Assembly (NCBI GenBank): GCA_030522415.1 | Contig: CM060127.1 | Coordinates: 3,079,422 to 3,143,421 of the forward strand | DNA: 64,000 bases | Origin: Channallabes apus | Taxonomy: Eukaryota; Chordata; Actinopteri; Siluriformes; Clariidae | Reading direction: 5' to 3' | Part shown: positions 46,620-59,062 of the stretch, piece after piece | Layout: every line of letters starts with the position of its first letter | Numbering within the stretch: the first letter of the stretch is position 1 | Made by a program: the position numbers and the translations under genes | Notes under the pieces: model-generated | Database searches by the model: none | What the model was told of the DNA's origin: nothing | What the model saw: only the letters and a program-made list of their open reading frames with translations

Positions 46620-46988
46620 AACAACTGATGGGAAATTACCATGGGACGTCAGAAAAAGAGAGAAAGAGAGAGAAAACGTAACACTTTGGCAAAAACGTGT
46701 GCCCTGATTTGATTACTAAAAATGACTGTTCATGATCAAAGCATCCATACCTACATGGGTTATGCACAGTGGATCGACGGTCAACTGCTTTAAATCTAGT
46801 GTTGACATAATTCACACCGATGAACATGCATCCAAAATGCACATGACTAGTGCTACATGTCTCCAGTCTCTCAATCCAGTCTAGTGAGGCTCACGGACCT
46901 GTGCAAAGCCACTACTTGTACGCCTTCTCAGCACGAGAGAGACTTCAATAATGTCAGTCATTCCTGCAAACAGGATAAACCACAGAAC

Positions 46989-47070
46989 TGACGAAGGTGT
47001 GATTCGAACCCACACGTGCAGAGCACAATGGATTAGCAGTCCATCGCCTTAAACTCTCAGCCACCTCGTC
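46989..47070 (-). tRNA. tRNA-Ser(GCT), unit 2, degenerate, discriminator A73
   Basis: Anticodon GCT is retained. Changes: D-loop G19 to T, one T-stem mismatch (CACAC for CCCAC), and discriminator G73 to A. Likely non-functional. Confidence 0.7.
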
Positions 47071-47951
47071 GGAGGTGGTAATGTTTATCACACATTTTGT
47101 GAAGGAGAGCGGAATAGCTAGTAGTTATTTTTTCCTGACCAATCCCATCCATGTCTGAGGGCATGGCATCCAAGTTTCATCCCATAGGCCACTTGATTTG
47201 TCGTCAAACGACTTAAATTCTTGGACACATAGTAAAGCGTTTTTCAGCCTTTAAGACAAATTCTGGAGGGAAGATTACTTTTCCTTTTTCTGAGCAAACT
47301 CATTCTATCGTTCAACATGTGCAGGCCTTGTGGCATGTTGTGTGCTTTCACAGGAAGTGAATGGAGCGAATGTGGCGAGGCGCTGCAATCTTGGCAGAGA
47401 TCAGGATCGTTTCTTTTTTCGAGCGGACCGTTTTCCAATCTTTGAGTGGTGAGGTTTCAATTAGGTCTATACTGGGCCATGTTCAGACTAACTAGGTAGC
47501 TTTTTTGAGCAACTATAACGCTTTATTAACTAGAGATGTGAATAACCTTGTGAAAAAGGGAACAAGTTTTGAGACCTCTGTAAGCAGCATGCTCCATGTT
47601 GGCAGACTGTCTGAGGTGGTCCATGGACACCACTGGAGCAGCGTGACGGCGCAGCATGAAGACATGGGACACACGAGCTGCCTGAAGCCTAGGGAGACAA
47701 GACTCGCAAGGCAGAATTGCCTCCTGCAGTTGACACCGTGACAGCAGCTCTGATCATGAAAGCATGCCTTCTGGTTGACTGGAGTCAAAATCCCAAAGGG
47801 GATTGTGAGGGGTTATCTATTAGAGGTAAGCTGTTGATTGAGACATTCCAAGGGAGAAATTGGAAAACAGGTGTGACCATGACAAACAGCTGTGGAGAGA
47901 CTAATGCTCCTTCAACATAAGGAGGCCCACAGTAGCTATAGAAACATTACC

Positions 47952-48006
47952 TTGCAGAGCACAATGGATTAGCAGTCCATCGCCTTAACCTCTCGGCCAC
48001 CTCGTC
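47952..48006 (-). pseudogene. Truncated tRNA-Ser(GCT), unit 3
   Basis: Same junction as unit 1 with one extra substitution at the breakpoint (TTGCAGAGC). No T arm. Confidence 0.92.
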
Positions 48007-48971
48007 GGAGGTGATAATGTTTATCACACATTTTGTAAAGGACAGCGGAATAGCTAGTAGTTATTTTTTCCTGATCAACCCCATCCATGTCTGAGGGCAT
48101 GGCATCCAAGTTTCATACCATAGCCCACTTGATTTGTCGTCAAACGACTTAAATTCTTGGACACATAGTAAAGCGTTTTTCAGCCTTTAAGACAATTTCT
48201 GGAGGGAAGATTACTTTTCTTTTTTCTGAGCAAACTCATTCTATCGTTCAATATGTGCAGGCCTTGTGGCATGTTGTGTGCTTTCACAGGAAGTGAATGG
48301 AGCGAATGTGGCGAGGCGCTGCAATCTTGACAGAGATCAGGATCGTTTCTTTTTTCGAGCGGACCGTTTTCCAATCTTTGAGTGGTGAGGTTTCAATTAG
48401 GTCTATATTGGGCCATGTTCAGACTAACTAGGTAGCTTTTTTGAGCAATCATAACGCTTTATTAACTAGAGATGTGAATAACCTTGTGAAAAAGGGAACA
48501 AGTTTTGAGACCTCTGTAAGCAGCATGCTCCATGTTGGCAGACTGTCTGAGGTGGTCCATGGACACCACTGGAGCAGCGTGACGGCGCAGCATGAAGACA
48601 TGGGACACACGAGCTGCCTGAAGCCTAGGGAGACAAGACTCGCAAGGCAGAATTGCCTCCTGCAGTTGACACCGTGACAGCAGCTCTGATCATGAAAGCA
48701 TGCCTTCTGGTTGACTGGAGTCAAAATCCCAAAGGGGATTGTGACGGGTTATCTATTAGAGGTAAGCTGTTGATTGAGACATTCCAAGGGAGAAATTGGA
48801 AAGCAGGTGTGACCATGACAAACAGCTGTGGAGAGACTAATGCTCCTTCAACATAAGGAGGCCCACAGTAGCTATAGAAATATTACCATGAAGAGAGATA
48901 GGGCATGAACTTTCCAGCAGAATTACAGGTGGAAGTGACCCTCAGCCAACTGTCAATGCAGGAGTCGAATC

Positions 48972-48975
48972 AAAA
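48972..48975 (-). terminator. Pol III terminator of tRNA-Leu (representative)
   Basis: TTTT on the minus strand just downstream of tRNA-Leu; the same position holds T4 in every long unit. Confidence 0.8.
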
Positions 48976-48983
48976 GCAGGTCC

Positions 48984-49065
48984 TGGCAGCGGTGGGATTC
49001 GAACCCACGCCCCCAAAGAGACTGGAGCCTTAACCCAGCGCCTTAGACCGCTCAGCCACGCTACC
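48984..49065 (-). tRNA. tRNA-Leu(AAG), unit 4
   Basis: 82 nt, class II with a long variable arm. All stems pair (one G-U from CTGGG in the anticodon stem). A box TGGCTGAGCGG, B box GGTTCGAATCC, A73. A TTTT terminator lies 8 nt past the 3' end (48972-48975 on the plus strand as AAAA). Confidence 0.93.
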
Positions 49066-49434
49066 AACAACTTATGGGAAATTACCATGGGACGTCAGAA
49101 AAAGAGAGAAAGAGAGAGAAAACGTAACACTTTGGAAAAAACGTGTGCCCTGATTTGATTACTAAAAATTACTGTTCATGATCAAAGCATCCATACCTAC
49201 ATGGGTTATGCACAGTGGATCGACGGTCAACTGTTTTAAATCTAGTGTTGACATAATTCACACCGATGAACATGCATCCAAAATGCACATGACTAGTGCT
49301 AAATGTCTCCAGTCTCTCAATCCAGTCTAGTGAGGCTCACGGACCTGTGCAAAGCCACTACTTGTACGCCTTCTCAGCACGAGAGAGACTTCAATAATGT
49401 CAGTCATTCCTGCAAACAGGATAAACCACAGAAC

Positions 49435-49516
49435 CGACGAAGGTGGGACTCGAACCCACGCGTGCAGAGCACAATGGATTAGCAGTCCATCGCCTTAACC
49501 TCTCGGCCACCTCGTC
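49435..49516 (-). tRNA. tRNA-Ser(GCT), unit 4
   Basis: 82 nt, class II. Acceptor pairs throughout with one G-U. A box TGGCCGAGAGG, B box GGTTCGAGTCC, anticodon loop CTGCTAA, G73. Intact. No TTTT within about 150 nt downstream. Confidence 0.94.
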
Positions 49517-50494
49517 GGAGGTGAGAATGTTTATCACACATTTTGTAAAGGACAGCGGAATAGCTAGTAGTTATTTTTTCCTGATCAATCCCATCCATGT
49601 CTGAGGGCATGGCATCCAAGTTTCATCCCATAGCCCACTTGATTTGTCGTCAAACGACTTAAATTCTTGGACACATAGTAAAGCGTTTTTCAGCCTTTAA
49701 GACAAATTCTGGAGGGAAGATTAATTTTCTTTTTTCTGAGCAAACTCATTCTATCGTTCAACATGTGCAGGCCTTGTGGCATGTTGTGTGCTTTCACAGG
49801 AAGTGAATGGAGCGAATGTGGCGAGGCGCTGCAATCTTGACAGAGATCAGGATCGTTTCATTTTTCGAGCGGACCGTTTTCCAATCTTTGAGTGGTGAGG
49901 TTTCAATTAGGTCTATACTGGGCCATGTTCAGACTAACTAGGTAGCTTTTTTGAGCAATTATAACGCTTTATTAACTAGAGATGTGAATAACCTTGTGAA
50001 AAAGGGAACAAGTTTTGAGACCTCTGTAAGCAGCATGCTCCATGTTGGCAGACTGTCTGAGGTGGTCCATGGACACCACTGGAGCAGCGTGACGGCGCAG
50101 CATGAAGGCATGGGACACACGAGCTGCCTGAAGCCTAGGGAGACAAGACTCACAAGGCAGAATTGCCTCCTGCAGTTGACACCGTGACAGCAGCTCTGAT
50201 CATGAAAGCATGCCTTCTGGTTGACTGGAGTCAAAATCCCAAACTGGATTGTGAGGGGTTATCTATTAGAGGTAAGCTGTTGATTGAGACATTCCAAGGG
50301 AGAAATTGGAAAGCAGGTGTGACCATGACAAACAGCTGTGGAGAGACTAATGCTCCTTCAACATAAGGAGGCCCACAGTAGCTATAGAAACATTACCATG
50401 AAGAGAGATAGGGCATGAACTTTCCAGCAGAATTACAGGCTGGAAGTGACCCTCAGGCAACTGTCAATGCAGGAGTCAAATAAAAGGCAGGTCC

Positions 50495-50576
50495 TGGCAG
50501 CAGTGAGACTCAAACCCACACCCCCAAAGAGACTAGAGCCTTAATCCAGCGCCTTAGACCGCTCGGCCAAGCTACC
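50495..50576 (-). tRNA. tRNA-Leu(AAG), unit 5, degenerate
   Basis: B box altered to GGTTTGAGTCT, T-stem weakened, and a T-T mismatch at acceptor pair 7. Anticodon AAG kept. Probably a pseudogene. Confidence 0.75.
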
Positions 50577-50944
50577 AACAATCGATGGGAAATTACCATG
50601 GGACGTCAGAAAAAGAGAGAAAGAGAGAGTAAACGTAACACTGGCAAAAACGTGTGCCCTGAGTTGATTACTAAAAATGACTGTTCATGATCAAAGCATC
50701 CATACCTACAGGGGTTATGCACAGTGGATCGACGGTCAACTGTGTTTAAATCTAGTGTTGACATAATTGACACCGATGAACTTGCATCCAAAATGCACAT
50801 GACTAGTGCTACATGTCTCCAGTCCCTCAATCCAGTCTAGTGAGGCTCACGGACCTGTGCAAAGCCACTACTTGTACGCCTTCGCAGCACGAGAGAGACT
50901 TCAATAATGTCAGTCATTCCTGCAAACAGGATAAACCACAGAAC

Positions 50945-51026
50945 CGACGAAGGTGGGACTCAAACCCACGCGTGCAGAGCACAATGGAACAGCAGTCCAT
51001 CGCCTTAACCTCTCGGCCACCTCGTC
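50945..51026 (-). tRNA. tRNA-Ser(GCT), unit 5, B box altered
   Basis: The T loop reads GGGTTTGAGTCC, with the conserved C56 changed to T. The 3' side of the anticodon loop is GCTGT instead of GCTAA. Anticodon GCT and G73 kept. Expression is doubtful. Confidence 0.75.
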
Positions 51027-52003
51027 GGAGGTGATAATGTTTATCACACATTTTGTAAAGGACAGCGGTATAGCTAGTAGTTATTTTTTCCTGATCAATC
51101 CCATCCATGTCTGAGGGCATGGCATCCAAGTTTCATCCCATAGCCCACTTGATTTGTCGTCAAACGACTTAAATTCTTGGACACATAGTAAAGCGTTTTT
51201 CAGCCTTTAAGACAAATTCTGGAGGGAAGATTAATTTTCCTTTTTCTGAGCAAACTCATTCTATCGTTCAACATGTGCAGGCCTTGTGGCATGTTGTGTG
51301 CTTTCACAGGAAGTGAATGGAGCGAATGTGGCGAGGCGCTGCAATCTTGACAGAGATCAGGATCGTTTCATTTTTCGAGCGGACCGTTTTCCAATCTTTG
51401 AGTGGTGAGGTTTCAATTAGGTCTATACTGGGCCATGTTCAGACTAACTAGGTAGCTTTTTTGAGCAATTATAACGCTTTATTAACTAGAGATGTGAATA
51501 ACCTTGTGAAAAAGGGAACAAGTTTTGAGACCTCTGTAAGCAGCATGCTCCCTGTTGGCAGACTGTCTGAGGTGGTCCATGGACACCACTGGAGCAGTGT
51601 GACGGCGCAGCATGAAGACATGGGACACATGAGCTGCCTGAAGCCTAGCGAGACAAGACTCGCAAGGCAGAATTGCCTCCTGCAGTTGACACCGTGACAG
51701 CAGCTCTGATCATGAAAGCATGCCTTCTGGTTGACTGGAGTCAAAATCGCAAAGGGGATTGTAATGAGTTATCTATTAGAGGTAAGCTGTTGATTGAGAC
51801 ATTCCAAGGGAGAAATTGGAAAGCAGGTGTGACCATGACAAACAGCTGTGGAGAGACTAATGCTCCTTCAACATAAGGAGGCCCACAGTAGCTATAGAAA
51901 TATTACCATGAAGAGAGATAGGGCATGAACTTTCCAGCAGAATTACAGGTGGAAGTGACCCTCAGCCAACTGTCAATGCAGGAGTCGAATCAAAAGCAGG
52001 TCC

Positions 52004-52085
52004 TGGCAGCGGTGGGATTCGAACCCACGCCCCCAAAGAGACTGGAGCCTTAATCCAGCGCCTTAGACCGCTCAGCCACGCTACC
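52004..52085 (-). tRNA. tRNA-Leu(AAG), unit 6
   Basis: Intact in all four stems; A73, B box GGTTCGAATCC, T4 terminator downstream. Confidence 0.95.
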
Positions 52086-52454
52086 AACAACTGATGGGAA
52101 ATTACCATGGGACGTCAGAAAAAGAGAGAAAGAGAGAGAAAACGTAACACTTTGGAAAAAACGTGTGCCCTGATTTGATTACTAAAAATTACTGTTCATG
52201 ATCAAAGCATCCATACCTACATGGGTTATGCACAGTGGATCGACGGTCAACTGCTTTAAATCTAGTGTTGACATAATTCACACCGATGAACATGCATCCA
52301 AAATGCACATGACTAGTTCTACATTTCTCCAGTCTCTCAATCCAGTCTAGTGAGGCTCACGGACCTGTGCAAAGCCACTACTTGTACGCCTTCTCAGCAC
52401 GAGAGAGACTTCAATAATGTCAGTCATTCCTGCAAACAGGATAAACCACAGAAC

Positions 52455-52536
52455 TGACGAAGGTGGGATTCGAACCCACACGTGCAGAGCACAATGGATT
52501 AGCAGTCCATCGCCTTAAACTCTCGGCCACCTCGTC
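52455..52536 (-). tRNA. tRNA-Ser(GCT), unit 6, discriminator A73
   Basis: All stems pair and the T arm is normal. Two changes: D-loop G19 to T (GAGAGT) and discriminator G73 to A. Confidence 0.85.
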
Positions 52537-53513
52537 GGAGGTGGTAATGTTTATCACACATTTTGTGAAGGACAGCGGAATAGCTAGTAGTTATTTTTTC
52601 CTGACCAATCCCATCCATGTCTGAGGGCATGGCATCCAAGTTTCATCCCATAGGCCACTTGATTTGTCGTCAAACGACTTAAATTCTTGGACACATAGTA
52701 AAGCGTTTTTCAGCCTTTAAGACAAATTCTGGAGGGAAGATTACTTTTCCTTTTTCTGAGCAAACTCATTCTATCGTTCAACATGTGCAGGCCTTGTGGC
52801 ATGTTGTGTGCTTTCACAGGAAGTGAATGGAGCGAATGTGGCGAGGCGCTGCAATCTTGGCAGAGATCAGGATCGTTTCTTTTTTCGAGCGGACCGTTTT
52901 CCAATCTTTGAGTGGTGAGGTTTCAATTAGGTCTATACTGGGCCATGTTCAGACTAACTAGGTAGCTTTTTTGAGCAACTATAACGCTTTATTAACTAGA
53001 GATGTGAATAACCTTGTGAAATAGGGAACAAGTTTTGAGACCTCTGTAAGCAGCATGCTCCATGTTGGCAGACTGTCTGAGGTGGTCCATGGACACCACT
53101 GGAGCAGCGTGACGGCGCAGCATGAAGACATGGGACACATGAGCTGCCTGAAGCCTAGCGAGACAAGACTCGCAAGGCAGAATTGCCTCCTGCAGTTGAC
53201 ACGGTGACAGCAGCTCTGATCATGAAAGCATGCCTTCTGGTTGACTGGAGTCAAAATCGCAAAGGGGATTGTAATGAGTTATCTATTAGAGGTAAGCTGT
53301 TGATTGAGACATTCCAAGGGAGAAATTGGAAAGCAGGTGTGACCATGACAAACAGCTGTGGAGAGACTAATGCTCCTTCAACATAAGGAGGCCCACAGTA
53401 GCTATAGAAATATTACCATGAAGAGAGATAGGGCATGAACTTTCCAGCAGAATTACAGGTGGAAGTGACCCTCAGCCAACTGTCAATGCAGGAGTCGAAT
53501 CAAAAGCAGGTCC

Positions 53514-53595
53514 TGGCAGCGGTGGGATTCGAACCCACGCCCCCAAAGAGACTGGAGCCTTAATCTAGCGCCTTAGACCGCTCAGCCACGCTACC
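53514..53595 (-). tRNA. tRNA-Leu(AAG), unit 7, anticodon-stem mismatch
   Basis: CTAGA opposite TCCAG in the anticodon stem leaves an A-C mismatch. Otherwise as unit 6. Confidence 0.85.
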
Positions 53596-53964
53596 AACAA
53601 CTGATGGGAAATTACCATGGGACGTCAGAAAAAGAGAGAAAGAGAGAGAAAACGTAACACTTTGGAAAAAACGTGTGCCCTGATTTGATTACTAAAAATT
53701 ACTGTTCATGATCAAAGCATCCATACCTACATGGGTTATGCACAGTGGATCGACGGTCAACTGCTTTAAATCTAGTGTTGACATAATTCACACCGATGAA
53801 CATGCATCCAAAATGCACATGACTAGTGCTACATGTCTCCAGTCTCTCAATCCAGTCTAGTGAGGCTCACGGACCTGTGCAAAGCCACTACTTGTACGCC
53901 TTCTCAGCACGAGAGAGACTTCAATAATGTCAGTCATTCCTGCAAACAGGATAAACCACAGAAC

Positions 53965-54046
53965 TGACGAAGGTGGGATTCGAACCCACACGTGCAGAGC
54001 ACAATGGATTAGCAGTCCATCGCCTTAAACTCTCGGCCACCTCGTC
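53965..54046 (-). tRNA. tRNA-Ser(GCT), unit 7, discriminator A73
   Basis: Same two changes as unit 6 (G19 to T, G73 to A), with a normal T arm. Confidence 0.85.
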
Positions 54047-54927
54047 GGAGGTGGTAATGTTTATCACACATTTTGTGAAGGACAGCGGAATAGCTAGTAG
54101 TTATTTTTTCCTGACCAATCCCATCCATGTCTGAGGGCATGGCATCCAAGTTTCATCCCATAGGCCACTTGATTTGTCGTCAAACGACTTAAATTCTTGG
54201 ACACATAGTAAAGCGTTTTTCAGCCTTTAAGACAAATTCTGGAGGGAAGATTACTTTTCCTTTTTCTGAGCAAACTCATTCTATCGTTCAACATGTGCAG
54301 GCCTTGTGGCATGTTGTGTGCTTTCACAGGAAGTGAATGGAGCGAATGTGGCGAGGCGCTGCAATCTTGGCAGAGATCAGGATCGTTTCTTTTTTCGAGC
54401 GGACCGTTTTCCAATCTTTGAGTGGTGAGGTTTCAATTAGGTCTATACTGGGCCATGTTCAGACTAACTAGGTAGCTTTTTTGAGCAACTATAACGCTTT
54501 ATTAACTAGAGATGTGAATAACCTTGTGAAATAGGGAACAAGTTTTGAGACCTCTGTAAGCAGCATGCTCCATGTTGGCAGACTGTCTGAGGTGGTCCAT
54601 GGACACCACTGGAGCAGCGTGACGGCGCAGCATGAAGACATGGGACACACGAGCTGCCTGAAGCCTAGGGAGACAAGACTCGCAAGGCAGAATTGCCTCC
54701 TGCAGTTGACACTGTGACAGCAGCTCTGATCATGAAAGCATGCCTTCTGGTTGACTGGAGTCAAAATCCCAAAGGGGATTGTGAGGGGTTATCTATTAGA
54801 GGTAAGCTGTTGATTGAGACATTCCAAGGGAGAAATTGGAAAACAGGTGTGACCATGACAAACAGCTGTGGAGAGACTAATGCTCCTTCAACATAAGGAG
54901 GCCCACAGTAGCTATAGAAACATTACC

Positions 54928-54982
54928 GTGCAGAGCACAATGGATTAGCAGTCCATCGCCTTAACCTCTCGGCCACCTCGTC
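54928..54982 (-). pseudogene. Truncated tRNA-Ser(GCT), unit 8
   Basis: Same deletion junction as units 1 and 3. Confidence 0.92.
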
Positions 54983-55959
54983 GGAGGTGATAATGTTTAT
55001 CACACATTTTGTAAAGGACAGCGGAATAGCTAGTAGTTTGTTTTTCCTGATCAACCCCATCCATGTCTGAGGGCATGGCATCCAAGTTTCATACCATAGC
55101 CCACTTGATTTGTCGTCAAACGACTTAAATTCTTGGACACATAGTAAAGCGTTTTTCAGCCTTTAAGACAATTTCTGGAGGGAAGATTACTTTTCTTTTT
55201 TCTGAGCAAACTCATTCTATCGTTCAATATGTGCAGGCCTTGTGGCATGTTGTGTGCTTTCACAGGAAGTGAATGGAGCGAATGTGGCGAGGCGCTGCAA
55301 TCTTGACAGAGATCAGGATCGTTTCTTTTTTCGAGCGGACCGTTTTCCAATCTTTGAGTGGTGAGGTTTCAATTAGGTCTATATTGGGCCATGTTCAGAC
55401 TAACTAGGTAGCTTTTTTGAGCAATCATAACGCTTTATTAACTAGAGATGTGAATAACCTTGTGAAAAAGGGAACAAGTTTTGAGACCTCTGTAAGCAGC
55501 ATGCTCCATGTTGGCAGACTGTCTGAGGTGGTCCATGGACACCACTGGAGCAGCGTGACGGCGCAGCATGAAGACATGGGACACACGAGCTGCCTGAAGC
55601 CTAGGGAGACAAGACTCGCAAGGCAGAATTGCCTCCTGCAGTTGACACCGTGACAGCAGCTCTGATCATGAAAGCATGCCTTCTGGTTGACTGGAGTCAA
55701 AATCCCAAAGGGGATTGTGACGGGTTATCTATTAGAGGTAAGCTGTTGATTGAGACATTCCAAGGGAGAAATTGGAAAGCAGGTGTGACCATGACAAACA
55801 GCTGTGGAGAGACTAATGCTCCTTCAACATAAGGAGGCCCACAGTAGCTATAGAAATATTACCATGAAGAGAGATAGGGCATGAACTTTCCAGCAGAATT
55901 ACAGGTGGAAGTGACCCTCAGCCAACTGTCAATGCAGGAGTCGAATCAAAAGCAGGTCC

Positions 55960-56041
55960 TGGCAGCGGTGGGATTCGAACCCACGCCCCCAAAGAGACTG
56001 GAGCCTTAATCCAGCGCCTTAGACCGCTCAGCCACGCTACC
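55960..56041 (-). tRNA. tRNA-Leu(AAG), unit 9
   Basis: Intact; same sequence as the unit 6 copy by eye. Confidence 0.95.
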
Positions 56042-56410
56042 AACAACTGATGGGAAATTACCATGGGACGTCAGAAAAAGAGAGAAAGAGAGAGAAAACG
56101 TAACACTTTGGAAAAAACGTGTGCCCTGATTTGATTACTAAAAATTACTGTTCATGATCAAAGCATCCATACCTACATGGGTTATGCACAGTGGATCGAC
56201 GGTCAACTGCTTTAAATCTAGTGTTGACATAATTCACACCGATGAACATGCATCCAAAATGCACATGACTAGTGCTAAATGTCTCCAGTCTCTCAATCCA
56301 GTCTAGTGAGGCTCACGGACCTGTGCAAAGCCACTACTTGTACGCCTTCTCAGCACGAGAGAGACTTCAATAATGTCAGTCATTCCTGCAAACAGGATAA
56401 ACCACAGAAC

Positions 56411-56492
56411 CGACGAAGGTGGGACTCGAACCCACACGTGCAGAGCACAATGGATTAGCAGTCCATCGCCTTAACCTCTCGGCCACCTCGTC
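56411..56492 (-). tRNA. tRNA-Ser(GCT), unit 9
   Basis: Intact: A box TGGCCGAGAGG, B box GGTTCGAGTCC, anticodon GCT, G73. Confidence 0.95.
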
Positions 56493-57469
56493 GGAGGTGA
56501 GAATGTTTATCACACATTTTGTAAAGGACAGCGGAATAGCTAGTAGTTATTTTTTCCTGATCAATCCCATCCATGTCTGAGGGCATGGCATCCAAGTTTC
56601 ATCCCATAGCCCACTTGATTTGTCGTCAAACGACTTAAATTCTTGGACACATAGTAAAGCGTTTTTCAGCCTTTAAGACAAATTCTGGAGGGAAGATTAA
56701 TTTTCCTTTTTCTGAGCAAACTCATTCTATCGTTCAACATGTGCAGGCCTTGTGGCATGTTGTGTGCTTTCACAGGAAGTGAATGGAGCGAATGTGGCGA
56801 GGCGCTGCAATCTTGACAGAGATCAGGATCGTTTCTTTTTTCGAGCGGACCGTTTTCCAATCTTTGAGTGGTGAGGTTTCAATTAGGTCTATACTGGGCC
56901 ATGTTCAGACTAACTAGGTAGCTTTTTTGAGCAATTATAACGCTTTATTAACTAGAGATGTGAATAACCTTGTGAAAAAGGGAACAAGTTTTGAGACCTC
57001 TGTAAGCAGCATGCTCCATGTTGGCAGACTGTCTGAGGTGGTCCATGGACACCACTGGAGCAGCGTGACGGCGCAGCATGAAGGCATGGGACAAACGAGC
57101 TGCCTGAAGCCTAGCGAGACAAGACTCGCAAGGCAGAATTGCCTCCTGCAGTTGATAACGTGACAGCAGCTCTGATCATGAAAGCATGCCTTCTGGTTGA
57201 CTGGAGTCAAAATCGCAAAGGGGATTGTAATGAGTTATCTATTAGAGGTAAGCTGTTGATTGAGACATTCCAAGGGAGAAATTGGAAAGCAGGTGTGACC
57301 ATGACAAACAGCTGTGGAGAGACTAATGCTCCTTCAACATAAGGAGGCCCACAGTAGCTATAGAAATATTACCATGAAGAGAGATAGGGCATGAACTTTC
57401 CAGCAGAATTACAGGTGGAAGTGACCCTCAGCCAACTGTCAATGCAGGAGTCGAATCAAAAGCAGGTCC

Positions 57470-57551
57470 TGGCAGCGGTGGGATTCGAACCCACGCCCCC
57501 AAAGAGACTGGAGCCTTAATCCAGCGCCTTAGACCGCTCAGCCACGCTACC
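57470..57551 (-). tRNA. tRNA-Leu(AAG), unit 10
   Basis: Intact; same as units 6 and 9. Confidence 0.95.
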
Positions 57552-57920
57552 AACAACTGATGGGAAATTACCATGGGACGTCAGAAAAAGAGAGAAAGAG
57601 AGAGAAAACGTAACACTTTGGAAAAAACGTGTGCCCTGATTTGATTACTAAAAATTACTGTTCATGATCAAAGCATCCATACCTACATGGGTTATGCACA
57701 GTGGATCGACGGTCAACTGCTTTAAATCTAGTGTTGACATAATTCACACCGATGAACATGCATCCAAAATGCACATGACTAGTGCTAAATGTCTCCAGTC
57801 TCTCAATCCAGTCTAGTGAGGCTCACGGACCTGTGCAAAGCCACTACTTGTACGCCTTCTCAGCACGAGAGAGACTTCAATAATGTCAGTCATTCCTGCA
57901 AACAGGATAAACCACAGAAC

Positions 57921-58002
57921 CGACGAAGGTGGGACTCGAACCCACACGTGCAGAGCACAATGGATTAGCAGTCCATCGCCTTAACCTCTCGGCCACCTCG
58001 TC
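57921..58002 (-). tRNA. tRNA-Ser(GCT), unit 10
   Basis: Intact; same as unit 9. Confidence 0.95.
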
Positions 58003-58980
58003 GGAGGTGAGAATGTTCATCACACATTTTGTAAAGGACAGCGGAATAGCTAGTAGTTATTTTTTCCTGATCAATCCCATCCATGTCTGAGGGCATGGCA
58101 TCCAAGTTTCATCCCATAGCCCACTTGATTTGTCGTCAAACGACTTAAATTCTTGGACACATAGTAAAGCGTTTTTCAGCCTTTAAGACAAATTCTGGAG
58201 GGAAGATTACTTTTCTTTTTTCTGAGCAAACTCATTCTATCGTTCAACATGTGCAGGCCTTGTGGCATGTTGTGTGCTTTCACAGGAAGTGAATGGAGCG
58301 AATGTGGCGAGGCGCTGCAATCTTGACAGAGATCAGGATCGTTTCTTTTTTCGAGCGGACCGTTTTCCAATCTTTGAGTGGTGAGGTTTCAATTAGGTCT
58401 ATACTGGGCCATGTTCAGACTAACTAGGTAGCTTTTTTGAGCAATTATAACGCTTTATTAACTAGAGATGTGAATAACCTTGTGAAAAAGGGAACAAGTT
58501 TTGAGACCTCTGTAAGCAGCATGCTCCATGTTGGCAGACTGTCTGAGGTGGTCCATGGACACCACTGGAGCAGCGTGACAGCGCAGCATGAAGACATGGG
58601 ACACACGAGCTGCCTGAAGCCAAGGGAGACAAGACTCGCAAGGCAGAATTGCCTCCTGCAGTTGATACCGTGACAGCAGCTCTGATCATGAAAGCATGCC
58701 TTCTGGTTGACTGGAGTCAAAATCCCAAAGGGGATTGTGAGGGGTTATCTATTAGAGGTAAGCTGTTGATTGAGACATTCCAAGGGAGAAATTGGAAAGC
58801 AGGTGTGACCATGACAAACAGCTGTGGAGAGACTAATGCTCCTTCAACATAAGGAGGCCCACAGAAGCTATAGAAACATTACCATGAAGAGAGATAGGGC
58901 ATGAACTTTCCAGCAGAATTACAGGCTGGAAGTGACCCTCAGCCAACTGTCAATGCAGGAGTCGAATCAAAAGCAGGTCC

Positions 58981-59062
58981 TGCCAGCGGTGGGATTCGAA
59001 CCCACACCCCCAAAGAGACTGGAGCGTTAATCCAGTGCCTTAGACCGCTCGGCCATGCTACC
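58981..59062 (-). tRNA. tRNA-Leu body with AAC (Val) anticodon, unit 11
   Basis: The anticodon loop is TTAACGC instead of TTAAGGC, so the anticodon is AAC, which reads GUU (Val). D, anticodon and T stems pair. The acceptor has two mismatches: G2-G71 (C71 to G) and A7-C66. A73 kept. Either a decaying gene or an anticodon-switched tRNA. Confidence 0.85.
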
